From the NCBI GenBank assembly GCA_030148725.1, contig JASBSU010000004.1, forward strand, positions 124,001-188,000: a DNA stretch of 64,000 nucleotides, read 5' to 3'. A program made the position numbers and the translations under genes. Each line of letters starts with the position of its first letter. Within the stretch, counting starts at the first letter, position 1. Source of the DNA: Hyphomicrobium sp. (GTDB lineage Bacteria > Pseudomonadota > Alphaproteobacteria > Rhizobiales > Hyphomicrobiaceae). Positions 9,334-16,983 of this stretch are shown in pieces. A model generated the notes under the pieces. The model did not search any database. It was not told the DNA's origin and saw nothing but the letters and a program-made list of their open reading frames with translations.

Positions 9334-10617
9334 TCAGGCGGCGTCGACGGACCCGCGGTAGCGTCTCGTCGCACGGGCACGCATGGCAGTGCCGTCGCCG
9401 TCGCTCAGCCAGCGTGGCGTGGCGTAAGTGCCGGGCTCAGCGTCATCGAACTGCGAGCGCTGATCGGATTCGATCGGCTGCACGCGGTTCCGACCGGCCT
9501 GCTTGGCCGTATAGAGTGCGCCGTCGGCGCGGTGAAACAGCGCACCGATGTCGCAGGCCATGTCGTCGTGCGAGGCGACACCGACGCTGACGGTCCCGGC
9601 GACTGGGTAGCCCTCGATGTCCGCTGCGACTTCAGCAAAGGCGATGCGGACCTTCTCGGCCTGCTCGGTCGCCTCTGCAAGCGTGCTGCCGGGGAGTATC
9701 GCGGCGAACTCTTCGCCGCCGAGACGACCGACAATGCAGTCGGCGTCGAGGGTGTCCGAAAGTGTTTGCGAAAAGAGCTGCAATACGCGGTCGCCGAGTC
9801 GGTGGCCGTAAGTGTCGTTGATCTTCTTGAAATGATCGAGGTCGAAGACGAGCACGGACACGGGACCGCCGCGCATGTATGGGCCTTCCTCAGCCAGCGC
9901 CCGGGCGGATTCGAACAGCGCACGGCGGTTCGGCAGGCCTGTCAGCGCGTCGGTGAGTGCGAACATCCGGTGCTGGATCTCCTGGCGCTCCTTGACGATC
10001 GCCAGCACGACGAATGCCAGCGCGATGCGGCCGAGCAGCGCCACAAGTATGACGGTCGGCATCCAGGTGCTGCTGTAGACCTCGCCTACGGCCTGGATGG
10101 GCATCGTCAACGTCAGTGGCAGCCAGGCGAGATAGCCGAGCCCCGTGACGATGAGCAGGATGGCTGCCGGCCAGCGGGAGACGAGTGGCTCACCCTGCTG
10201 GCGCGCGAACTCGCCCGCCGCCAGAAGGAAGATCACGCCCAGGGCTGTGCTCGCCGCCATGAGGCGCTCATCGAAGGTTTGTATGAGCCCGGTTGCGGCC
10301 GCGATCACGAACGCACATGGCCAGATCGCAATCCAGAGCGGATTCAGGGTGCGGCCTTCGAACTGGCGCGCGGCCATCCACATGATGGCGGCAGAGAGCA
10401 GGATAAGCGCTTGCCCGAAGACGAGCAGGCGAGGGTCCTCAACCAGGGACGCGGCGTTCGCAAAGGCGAGACCGGACGACATCACAAGCTGAGCGACGCC
10501 CCACCACCCGATCAGGGGGTTGGAGCGCTCGCGCCACCACATGAAGCAGAGGAGCAGGCCGAGTATCGTCGTCGCTGACAGCGAGACGAGTGAAATGGTC
10601 GGCATATCGAGGAACAT
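9334..10617 (-). CDS. membrane-anchored diguanylate cyclase (GGDEF)
   Basis: Makes cyclic di-GMP from two GTP. The 427-aa protein has an N-terminal integral-membrane sensor of about six helices (residues ~8-205: SLSATTILGLLLCFMWWRE, LLVFGQALILLSAAIMW and so on), then a GGDEF domain (~225-385). The domain shows DALTGLPNRRALFE, DHFKKINDTYGHRLGDRVL and the active-site loop RLGGEEFAAILPG. The GGEEF variant is catalytically competent in known enzymes. No RxxD product-inhibition site is evident immediately before the loop, so feedback control may be absent. There is no EAL domain. A second in-frame ATG lies four codons in. It stands alone on the minus strand. What the membrane part senses is unknown. 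Confidence 0.92.
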   Translation of the reverse strand: MFLDMPTISLVSLSATTILGLLLCFMWWRERSNPLIGWWGVAQLVMSSGLAFANAASLVEDPRLLVFGQALILLSAAIMWMAARQFEGRTLNPLWIAIWPCAFVIAAATGLIQTFDERLMAASTALGVIFLLAAGEFARQQGEPLVSRWPAAILLIVTGLGYLAWLPLTLTMPIQAVGEVYSSTWMPTVILVALLGRIALAFVVLAIVKERQEIQHRMFALTDALTGLPNRRALFESARALAEEGPYMRGGPVSVLVFDLDHFKKINDTYGHRLGDRVLQLFSQTLSDTLDADCIVGRLGGEEFAAILPGSTLAEATEQAEKVRIAFAEVAADIEGYPVAGTVSVGVASHDDMACDIGALFHRADGALYTAKQAGRNRVQPIESDQRSQFDDAEPGTYATPRWLSDGDGTAMRARATRRYRGSVDAA

Positions 10618-10736
10618 TGGCGCCCCAGGAACGATCCTCTAAAGGATCCAAGACTGCTGGGACGCATAGTCACGAAGGGGCGTTGACGGGCGGTCGAGAA
10701 ACTCCGCCAAATTTTATGAATTGCTGGCCTGGGCGA

Positions 10737-10994
10737 TCAACGTCGCTTCAAGAGTCCCAGCACAAACAGCAGGATGACGGCTCCGAGGGTGGCAGCTAGA
10801 AAATTCCCGCTGGTCGACACCGGCACCATCCCGAGGTGCGGCAGGATGAGGCCGCCAATGCAGGCGCCGAGGATGCCGATCACCATGTTGCCGACAAAGC
10901 CGAAGCCGTAGCCCTCGACGATCTTGCCGGCGAGCCATCCGGCCAGGGCGCCGATGATGATCCAGCCAAGAAACGACATCGGTGCTAGCGCCAT
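10737..10994 (-). CDS. GlsB/YeaQ/YmgE-family stress membrane protein
   Basis: Small (85 aa) inner-membrane protein of the transglycosylase-associated/GlsB family. Family signatures are visible: FLGWIIIGALAGWLAGKIVEG in the first helix, GFVGNMVIGILGACIGG in the second, and a final helix FLAATLGAVILLFVLGLLKRR. Members are widely induced by stress, but no biochemical activity is established. The ATG at 10994 is chosen over the upstream in-frame ATG/GTG because a GGGGAG ribosome site sits 4-5 nt before it. No EcfG promoter could be fitted upstream: a GGAAC is present without a properly spaced CGTT. Confidence 0.85.
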   Translation of the reverse strand: MALAPMSFLGWIIIGALAGWLAGKIVEGYGFGFVGNMVIGILGACIGGLILPHLGMVPVSTSGNFLAATLGAVILLFVLGLLKRR

Positions 10995-11051
10995 GGTGCT
11001 CCCCATCACGAATCGCTGATGTCAATTACCTACAACGTTCCTTTCGTAGCG

Positions 11052-12140
11052 TCATCGGCGGATCAGGAGGCTATCGGTCACGGCGTCCAGGTTGGCGCAT
11101 CCGGTGAGCGCCATGGCGATGGCGAACTCGTCGCGCAGCAGCCGCAGCACGTGGGCCGCGCCGAGCGGTCCGGCGACGGCAAGGCCGTAGACGACGGGCC
11201 GGCCCACAAGCACTGCGGTGGCGCCGCTGGCGAGTGCCTTCAGGACGTCCGTGCCGCGGCGGATGCCTCCGTCCATGAGCACCGGCACGCGTCCTGCGAT
11301 GCGATCGGCGACGGCAGGCAGGGCCTCGATGGTCGCTGGCAGCGTGTCGAGCGTGCGTCCGCCATGATTGGAAACGATGACGCCGGCCGCCCCGTGGCGC
11401 ACCGACAGCTCGGCGTCGTCCGGCGAGAGAATGCCTTTGAGTAGGATCGGAAGGCGCGTATTTCCGGCCAGCCAGTCGATGTCGGCCCAGGTCGGCGCAA
11501 GCGACATGAAATGGTCGAGTGAGCGCGCCGGGTCGAATGACATGTGCGGCGAGGCGTAGTGCTCGATGTTTGCCGCCCGCACCCCCTCGGGCAGCGCGAA
11601 GCCGGCTCGGCGCTCGCGGTCGCGGACGCCGTTGACGGGGGCATCGACGGTGACGACCAGCGCTTCGTATCCCGCAGCCTCCGCGCGGCGCACGAGGTCG
11701 AGCGTCTCGGCGCGATCGGGCAGCAGGTAGAGTTGCAGCCAGCGGCGGCCGTCGCCAACCGCGGCAACACTTTCCAGCGTGTCGGTCGAGAGGGAGCTGA
11801 GGACGAAACCCGCGTCTTGGGCGGCGGCAGCGGCCGCTGTGCCGCGCTCGCCATCGGGATGCGCTAGGCGCTGGTAGGCGACGGGGGCGACAAGGATCGG
11901 ATGCGCGAACGAGCGGCCGAGAAGCTGCAGTGTCGTGTCTATACCGGTCGTGCCGCTCAGAATGCGCGGCAGAATTTGCAGACGTTCGAAGGCTTCGCGG
12001 TTCCAGCGCAGCGTGATCTCGTCGCCGGCGCCGCCGGAGATGTAGGCCCAGGCGCTGGGCGTCGGCCGCTCGGCGGCAAGCCGCTCGTAGTCGGCAATGT
12101 TGACGACGCCGGCGGGGATCTGGCTCTGGTGCTGTGTCAC
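11052..12140 (-). CDS. FMN-dependent alpha-hydroxy acid oxidase/dehydrogenase
   Basis: Oxidises a 2-hydroxy acid to the 2-keto acid with bound FMN (L-lactate dehydrogenase, glycolate oxidase and mandelate dehydrogenase superfamily). The 362-aa TIM barrel shows AYISGGAGDEITLRWNREAF near the N-terminus, the FMN-binding LQLYLLPDR near residue 137, the catalytic-base histidine in SNHGGRTLD near 256, and the phosphate loop LMDGGIRRGTDVLKALASGA near 290. Length is normal. The start is GTG. It is divergent from the carboxynorspermidine synthase gene across 275 bp. The substrate cannot be deduced, and no lldP-type transporter or regulator is adjacent. Confidence 0.9.
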   Translation of the reverse strand: MTQHQSQIPAGVVNIADYERLAAERPTPSAWAYISGGAGDEITLRWNREAFERLQILPRILSGTTGIDTTLQLLGRSFAHPILVAPVAYQRLAHPDGERGTAAAAAAQDAGFVLSSLSTDTLESVAAVGDGRRWLQLYLLPDRAETLDLVRRAEAAGYEALVVTVDAPVNGVRDRERRAGFALPEGVRAANIEHYASPHMSFDPARSLDHFMSLAPTWADIDWLAGNTRLPILLKGILSPDDAELSVRHGAAGVIVSNHGGRTLDTLPATIEALPAVADRIAGRVPVLMDGGIRRGTDVLKALASGATAVLVGRPVVYGLAVAGPLGAAHVLRLLRDEFAIAMALTGCANLDAVTDSLLIRR

Positions 12141-12415
12141 GACTGGTTGGATTTTAGAGTTTCGCGCGGACTTGGCTCACACCAGTAGCCTGTCAAATAG
12201 ACCAGCGGCAAACTTCACGTCGCTATCGTTGATTGCCGCCGCGCGAGGTCCCGCGAGCGCGCAGCTGCCGCTTTGCTCCGACTGTCATAAATGGCGGTTA
12301 AGCACATAGGTATTGTACTGGGGGGGCGGCTGCACTAAGTGGGTCCCCTCAGAGCTGCCGGACCGCAATGCTAAGGCAGGCATAGGTTTCCATCCTTGCC
12401 ATCGGGAGACTTGAA

Positions 12416-13630
12416 TTGGAAGGTGTCCTCATCATCGGCGCCGGCGCCGCTGGATCTGTCACCGCTCAGAAAGCCGCGATGAACCGTGACGTGTTCAAGC
12501 GCGTCCATCTGGCCTCGCGCCGTCTCGCAAGCTGTGAGGCCGTTGCCAAGCGCTGCGTGACGCCCATCGAGATCAGCCAGGTCGATGCCGACAACGTCGC
12601 GGAGACGGTGGCGTTGATCAAGAAGGTCAAGCCGGACCTCGTGATCAACATGGCGCTTCCGTATCAGGATCTGCCGATCATGGATGCGTGCCTGGAGACG
12701 GGCGTGCACTACATGGACACGGCAAACTATGAGCCGCGCGATGTCGCGAAGTTCGAGTACTCGTGGCAGTGGAAGTACCAGGACCGCTACAAGGACAAGG
12801 GCATCATGGCGGTGCTCGGCTGCGGGTTCGATCCTGGCGTCTCGAACATCTTCTGCGCGTATGCGCAGGAGCACCTGTTCGACACCATCGAGACGATCGA
12901 CATCATCGACTGCAATGATGGCAGCCACGGCAAGTCGTTCGCGACGAACTTCAATCCGGAGATCAATCTCCGCGAGGTGACGCAGCGCGGCAAATATTGG
13001 AAGGACGGCAAGTGGATCGACATCGATCCGCTGTCGATCTCGACCATGATCGACTATCCGGAAGTCGGCCCGCGCAAGAGCTACCTCATCTATCACGAGG
13101 AGGAGGAGAGCCTCGTTCAGAACATCAAGGGTCTGAAGCAGATCCGTTTCTGGATGACCTTCTCGGACAACTACATCAAGCACCTTGACGTGCTGCAGAG
13201 CGTTGGCATGACGCGTATCGATCCCGTCATGTACAAGGGCACGCCGGTGATCCCGATGGAGTTCCTGAAGGAGCTGCTGCCGCCGCCGTCGTCGCTGGGC
13301 GAGAACTACACCGGGCGTACGTCGATCGGCTGCATCATCGATGGCACCAAGGACGGCAAGCGCAAGACGGTGCTGATCTATAACGTCTGCGACCATGCCC
13401 AGTGCTACGCGGAGACGGGCGCCCAGGCGGTGTCGTATACGACGGGCGTGCCGCCGGTCGTCGGCGCGATCCAGATGTTCCAGGGCGCGTGGGGTGGCAA
13501 GGGCGTCTACAACGTCGAGCAGCTGCCCTCGAAGCCGTTTCTCGACGAGCTCGGTAAGCAGGGTCTGCCGTGGCACGTCAAGGACATCACGCCTGCCGAT
13601 CAGGCAGAGCTGTTCGCGGTCAAGACCTGA
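12416..13630 (+). CDS. carboxynorspermidine/carboxyspermidine synthase (saccharopine dehydrogenase-like)
   Basis: Reductively condenses aspartate-semialdehyde with a diamine (putrescine or diaminopropane), using NADPH, to give carboxyspermidine or carboxynorspermidine. The 404-aa product opens with a Rossmann motif (VLIIGAGAAGSVTAQKAA) and continues as a Lys1-type catalytic domain (GCGFDPGVSNIFCAYAQ, MDTANYEP). The family assignment is strengthened by nspC downstream. The start appears to be TTG with GGGAG 8-9 nt upstream, and no ATG fits the family N-terminus. An intrinsic terminator lies 30 bp after the stop, so nspC is not simply read through from here. Which diamine is used cannot be told from sequence. 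Confidence 0.88.
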   Translation: MEGVLIIGAGAAGSVTAQKAAMNRDVFKRVHLASRRLASCEAVAKRCVTPIEISQVDADNVAETVALIKKVKPDLVINMALPYQDLPIMDACLETGVHYMDTANYEPRDVAKFEYSWQWKYQDRYKDKGIMAVLGCGFDPGVSNIFCAYAQEHLFDTIETIDIIDCNDGSHGKSFATNFNPEINLREVTQRGKYWKDGKWIDIDPLSISTMIDYPEVGPRKSYLIYHEEEESLVQNIKGLKQIRFWMTFSDNYIKHLDVLQSVGMTRIDPVMYKGTPVIPMEFLKELLPPPSSLGENYTGRTSIGCIIDGTKDGKRKTVLIYNVCDHAQCYAETGAQAVSYTTGVPPVVGAIQMFQGAWGGKGVYNVEQLPSKPFLDELGKQGLPWHVKDITPADQAELFAVKT

Positions 13631-13659
13631 GCCGACCCGCGCTTAACCCGGTTGAAGCG

Positions 13660-13685
13660 AAAGGGTGGCCTATGCCACCCTTTTT
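13660..13685 (+). terminator. intrinsic terminator after carboxynorspermidine synthase
   Basis: A 10-bp perfect stem AAAGGGTGGC / GCCACCCTTT with the four-base loop CTAT runs into a short T tract (five Ts, then CG). It starts 29 bp after the stop codon. Confidence 0.8.
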
Positions 13686-13750
13686 CGTGTCAAACTTCGG
13701 CCAGTACCATCAAGGAGATGGTGACTGAGAAACGGAGTTCGGGGGAGTGA

Positions 13751-15076
13751 ATGCCAGAGGCTGCGAGATCGGAGGTCACGGAGCCTTCGACCACACGCCA
13801 TGTCGTGGTGACGGTCCACGGCACCAACAGCCAGCATGCCGATGACGTCGGCGAGCGGTGGTGGCAGAGGGGTTCGCCCTTCGCGGCCGAGCTGGAAGCA
13901 GCCTTTGATCGGCGTGGCGTGAAGGATGTGGAGTTCCTGCCGCTGCACTGGTCCGGCCGGAATTCCGATTTCGATCGCCTGCTCGGCTCTACGGAACTCG
14001 CGCGCGTGCTGCGCGGCCTGGAGAAATCAGGGACCTCCTACTCGATCATCGCGCACAGCCACGGGGGGAATGTCACTGCGGAGGGTTTGGCGCGGATCGG
14101 ATCCTCGCCGCTGCGCGGGGGGATCGTCACGTTCGGCACGCCATTCTTTCGTCGCCGCCTCAAGACCGTGCCGTGGCTGATCGCGTTATTCCAGGCGGCG
14201 ATGGGCATCATCATCGCGCCGATCATGGTCTGGTACCTCGTGACCATCCTCGGCGGCGGCACGACGAAGTGGATCGAAACCATCCTGTTCTTCGGTGGGC
14301 TGCTGGCGCTGTCGCTGTGGAGCGCGCGGCGTGGTCTCGGCACGCTTCTGTGGCGGCGATGGGCGAAGCATCGTATCGCGCGCGGCATCAAGCCTGGGCA
14401 GTGGCTCGTCATTCACAGTCCGCGCGATGAAGCCATGCGCCTGTTGGAGACGGCGGCGGCGATCTCCCCGCAATATGTCACGGTCGGCGCCGCGATGCGC
14501 TCGCTGACCGCGTTTGCGCGGCTGATCGGTGTGGTCGGCACAATCGCGTTCTTCGTTGCGACCGCCGGATACTTCTTCACGCCCATCGTCGAGAAGCTGA
14601 AGGCGGGAGAGTTCGGGCTCGGCGCAGCGGCAGATCTCACGTTCATCCTGCTGGTGCCGATCGTCTATGGCGTCATCTTCGGCGCGGTCTGGCTGCTGGC
14701 GCGGCTCGGCGGGGCGTGGCTGTGGGCGAAAACCCTCACGGCGGCCATCCACGGCGGCGTGGTGGGTGCGGCTTATGGCGGCGACGCGGCTTACGTACTC
14801 AAAGGCGTTGGGCATTTCCCGGCGTACATCAGCGAACTGAGTGAGGTCCGGATCGAGGCGACAAACCTCGGTGGCATCGACGACGAGGCGGTTTTCGTTG
14901 CCGCGCACAAGCTCTATTCGTCGTTCGTAGCGTCTGACGCCCCGGATGGGGGCCTCGCCGACCCGGACGCCATGTGGAAGCACTTGAGCGACGCGCTCTA
15001 CCACAACGCCTACATGCGCGATTCCCGCGTGGTGGATACTGTTTGCGACCATCTCATCGCGATGCGTGGGCGATAG
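13751..15076 (+). CDS. membrane-associated alpha/beta hydrolase-fold protein, uncharacterised
   Basis: A 441-aa protein with a lipase-like N-terminal half and hydrophobic segments. VVVTVHGTNSQHADD (near residue 18) resembles the oxyanion-hole strand of alpha/beta hydrolases, and SIIAHSHGGNVTAEGLARIG (near 97) supplies a G/A-x-S-x-G nucleophile elbow with Ser in AHSHGG. Hydrophobic helices follow around residues 143-165, 172-190, 250-275 and 295-320. The C-terminal 120 residues are soluble and include a His-containing segment that could complete a triad. The substrate is unknown. It sits between the two polyamine genes in the same direction but behind a terminator. The ATG at 13751 has GGGGGAG upstream. 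Confidence 0.75.
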   Translation: MPEAARSEVTEPSTTRHVVVTVHGTNSQHADDVGERWWQRGSPFAAELEAAFDRRGVKDVEFLPLHWSGRNSDFDRLLGSTELARVLRGLEKSGTSYSIIAHSHGGNVTAEGLARIGSSPLRGGIVTFGTPFFRRRLKTVPWLIALFQAAMGIIIAPIMVWYLVTILGGGTTKWIETILFFGGLLALSLWSARRGLGTLLWRRWAKHRIARGIKPGQWLVIHSPRDEAMRLLETAAAISPQYVTVGAAMRSLTAFARLIGVVGTIAFFVATAGYFFTPIVEKLKAGEFGLGAAADLTFILLVPIVYGVIFGAVWLLARLGGAWLWAKTLTAAIHGGVVGAAYGGDAAYVLKGVGHFPAYISELSEVRIEATNLGGIDDEAVFVAAHKLYSSFVASDAPDGGLADPDAMWKHLSDALYHNAYMRDSRVVDTVCDHLIAMRGR

Positions 15077-15164
15077 TTGGCCATTCGGGACAGGCGGCAC
15101 TTTCACCAACCTGTCACCAATGCCATATACCGGGCGCTTTACTTTTCCGGCCACCGCTCAGGAC

Positions 15165-16313
15165 ATGCCTTCAATGCTCGACAAGCTGCCAGCCGACATG
15201 CGCACGCCCGCGTATGTGCTCGACGTTGCCGCCCTGAAGCGCAACCTTTCAACGGTCGAGCGCATCCGGCGCGAGGCGGGGTGCAAGGTTCTGCTCGCCA
15301 CCAAGGCGTGGGCGATGCCGGCAGCCTTCCCGCTGATGCGTGATGCCGTCGATGGCACCACAGCGAGCGGCGAATACGAGGCGCGGCTCGGGCATGAGGA
15401 GTTTGGCAAGGAGGTGCACGTCTACGCGCCGGCCTACTCGCCCGGCGAGGTGGAGCGCGTCACCGCTTACGCCGACCACATCTATTTCAATTCGCCCGAG
15501 CAGATCGCGCGCTATGGCGGCGTCGCCAAGGCTGCCGGCGCCAAGCTCGGCGTGCGTATCAATCCCGGCTATTCGAATGCGACGCTCGGCGGCCCACTGT
15601 ATGATCCTTGCGCGCCGTGCTCTCGCTTCGGTACGACGCGCGAGCAGATCGACGAACTGCCCTGGGGCGACATCGACGTATTCCATGCACACGCGCTGTG
15701 CGAGAGCTTGGCGGACGGGTCGGTCGGGCTGATCGAGCACGTGGCGCGCACGTTCGCGCCGTATATCCGCAAGGTGAAGGCGGTGAATTTCGGCGGCGGC
15801 CACTTCATCAACAAGCCCGGGTATGACGTCGACAAGCTGATTGCGGCCATCAAGGCATTCCGTTCGGACTTCGGCGTCGAGGTGATCCTCGAGCCGGGTG
15901 GCGGCATCGTCGTCGATACGGGCTATCTGGTTTCGAGCGTGATCGGGCTGCATTGGAACGAGCGCAACCTTGCGATCCTCGATACGTCGGCGAGTTGCCA
16001 TATGCCGGATGTGCTCGAGGTCCCGTACACGCCAGCCATCGTCGGCGCGGATGCAGCGGGAGTCAAAGCGCACACGTATGTTCTCGGCGGCAAGACCTGC
16101 ATGACCGGCGACGTTATCGGCGAGTACTCATTCGCCGAGCCGTTGCAGGTCGGGAGCCGGGTCGTGTTCACCGACATGATGCAATACAGCTTCGTGAAGA
16201 ACACGACGTTCAACGGCACGCCGCGGCCCGACATCGGGATTCTCGATGAGGATGGGAGCTACCGCGTCGTGGCGACGTTCGGCTACGACGACTTCCGCCA
16301 CACGCTCGGCTGA
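15165..16313 (+). CDS. nspC: carboxynorspermidine decarboxylase
   Basis: PLP-dependent decarboxylase of the alanine-racemase/ornithine-decarboxylase fold type III. It converts carboxyspermidine or carboxynorspermidine to spermidine or norspermidine, completing the route begun by the synthase at 12416. The PLP lysine lies in VLLATKAWAMPAAF near residue 45. FNSPEQIARYGG, GVRINPGYSNA, the phosphate-binding FGGGHFINKPGYDVDKL and the glycine-rich LEPGGGIVVDTGYL follow. The end, YDDFRHTLG, matches the family (YEDFKRTL in Vibrio). I use the ATG at 15165 (382 aa). The ORF-track start at 15066 overlaps the upstream gene and adds unsupported residues, while 15120 and 15174 are other in-frame ATGs. Confidence 0.92.
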   Translation: MPSMLDKLPADMRTPAYVLDVAALKRNLSTVERIRREAGCKVLLATKAWAMPAAFPLMRDAVDGTTASGEYEARLGHEEFGKEVHVYAPAYSPGEVERVTAYADHIYFNSPEQIARYGGVAKAAGAKLGVRINPGYSNATLGGPLYDPCAPCSRFGTTREQIDELPWGDIDVFHAHALCESLADGSVGLIEHVARTFAPYIRKVKAVNFGGGHFINKPGYDVDKLIAAIKAFRSDFGVEVILEPGGGIVVDTGYLVSSVIGLHWNERNLAILDTSASCHMPDVLEVPYTPAIVGADAAGVKAHTYVLGGKTCMTGDVIGEYSFAEPLQVGSRVVFTDMMQYSFVKNTTFNGTPRPDIGILDEDGSYRVVATFGYDDFRHTLG

Positions 16314-16319
16314 GCGGTG

Positions 16320-16775
16320 CTAGCGCGGCGTCGATTCGTCGGCGAGCAGCCGATAGAAGGCTGCCGTGCGCGCCGCGTCGTGAAATTGCTCGACGCTCTC
16401 GATCCTGCCGTCCCGAAACGTGGTGACCTGGCGATAGCTTCCCGTCAACACATGGCCGGTGAGCTTGTGGCGGACGTAGAAATCGACCTTCGCGTAGCCG
16501 ATGCCATCGGTCAGTCGGAAGTGCTCGAGGACCGAGGTGCTCTCCATCGTTGCTGCAATTGCCTCAACGAAGGATCGAAACAGCGGCTTGCCCCGCACTA
16601 CGAGCGGCCCTTGCTCTGCGCCCCCGATGTTGGACCAGAAGGTCAGGTCTTCGATGTATTGGGCGAGCAGGGTCTCAATGTCGCCGTTGCTCCAGGAACG
16701 ATAGGCTGTGTCGACAAGCTGACGGGCAGCGTGCTCATTCATCTGTGGTCGCTGTCCCAAAGCGTTCTTTGCCAT
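16320..16775 (-). CDS. SnoaL-like / NTF2-fold nuclear transport factor 2 family protein
   Basis: A 151-aa single-domain protein with the cone-shaped NTF2 fold pattern. It has an N-terminal helix (ARQLVDTAYRSWSNGDIETLLAQYIEDLTFW) where SNGD precedes the domain's long helix, an acidic strand region, and a terminal strand (RDGRIESVEQFHDAARTAAFY). Such proteins range from ketosteroid isomerase-like enzymes to binding proteins, so no specific reaction is assigned. The ATG at 16775 has ACGGGACG upstream. The ORF-track start at 16997 would add 74 residues crossing the tex promoter region and is not credible. It is convergent with nspC, with 6 bp between the two stops. Confidence 0.8.
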   Translation of the reverse strand: MAKNALGQRPQMNEHAARQLVDTAYRSWSNGDIETLLAQYIEDLTFWSNIGGAEQGPLVVRGKPLFRSFVEAIAATMESTSVLEHFRLTDGIGYAKVDFYVRHKLTGHVLTGSYRQVTTFRDGRIESVEQFHDAARTAAFYRLLADESTPR

Positions 16776-16983
16776 GCGTCCCGTTCTGAACAGAATATAA
16801 TAGGGTTCGCGGTCTCGGCTCAACCTGTGACCAAATAGCCGTTTTTGTGGATATATTCGCCGCCAGTTTCCCCGAAATTGGGGCTTGCGGGGCTCAGGGT
16901 TCGAACCCGGTGGGCAGGTGCCATCGCATGCTTGACCCGTTCGGGCGAGGCGTTGCATGAGGCGCTGAGCCAAGGAGCGCAGC

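Noticed and set aside
10618-10736. GGAAC at 10628 as an EcfG box
   Set aside because: No CGTT at 16-17 bp, and the orientation points away from any gene start that would need it.
16880-16920. GGGTTCGAACCC resembling a tRNA T-loop
   Set aside because: The flanking T stem does not pair beyond two bases and no anticodon or acceptor stem can be built around it on either strand. It is a chance palindrome in the tex upstream region.
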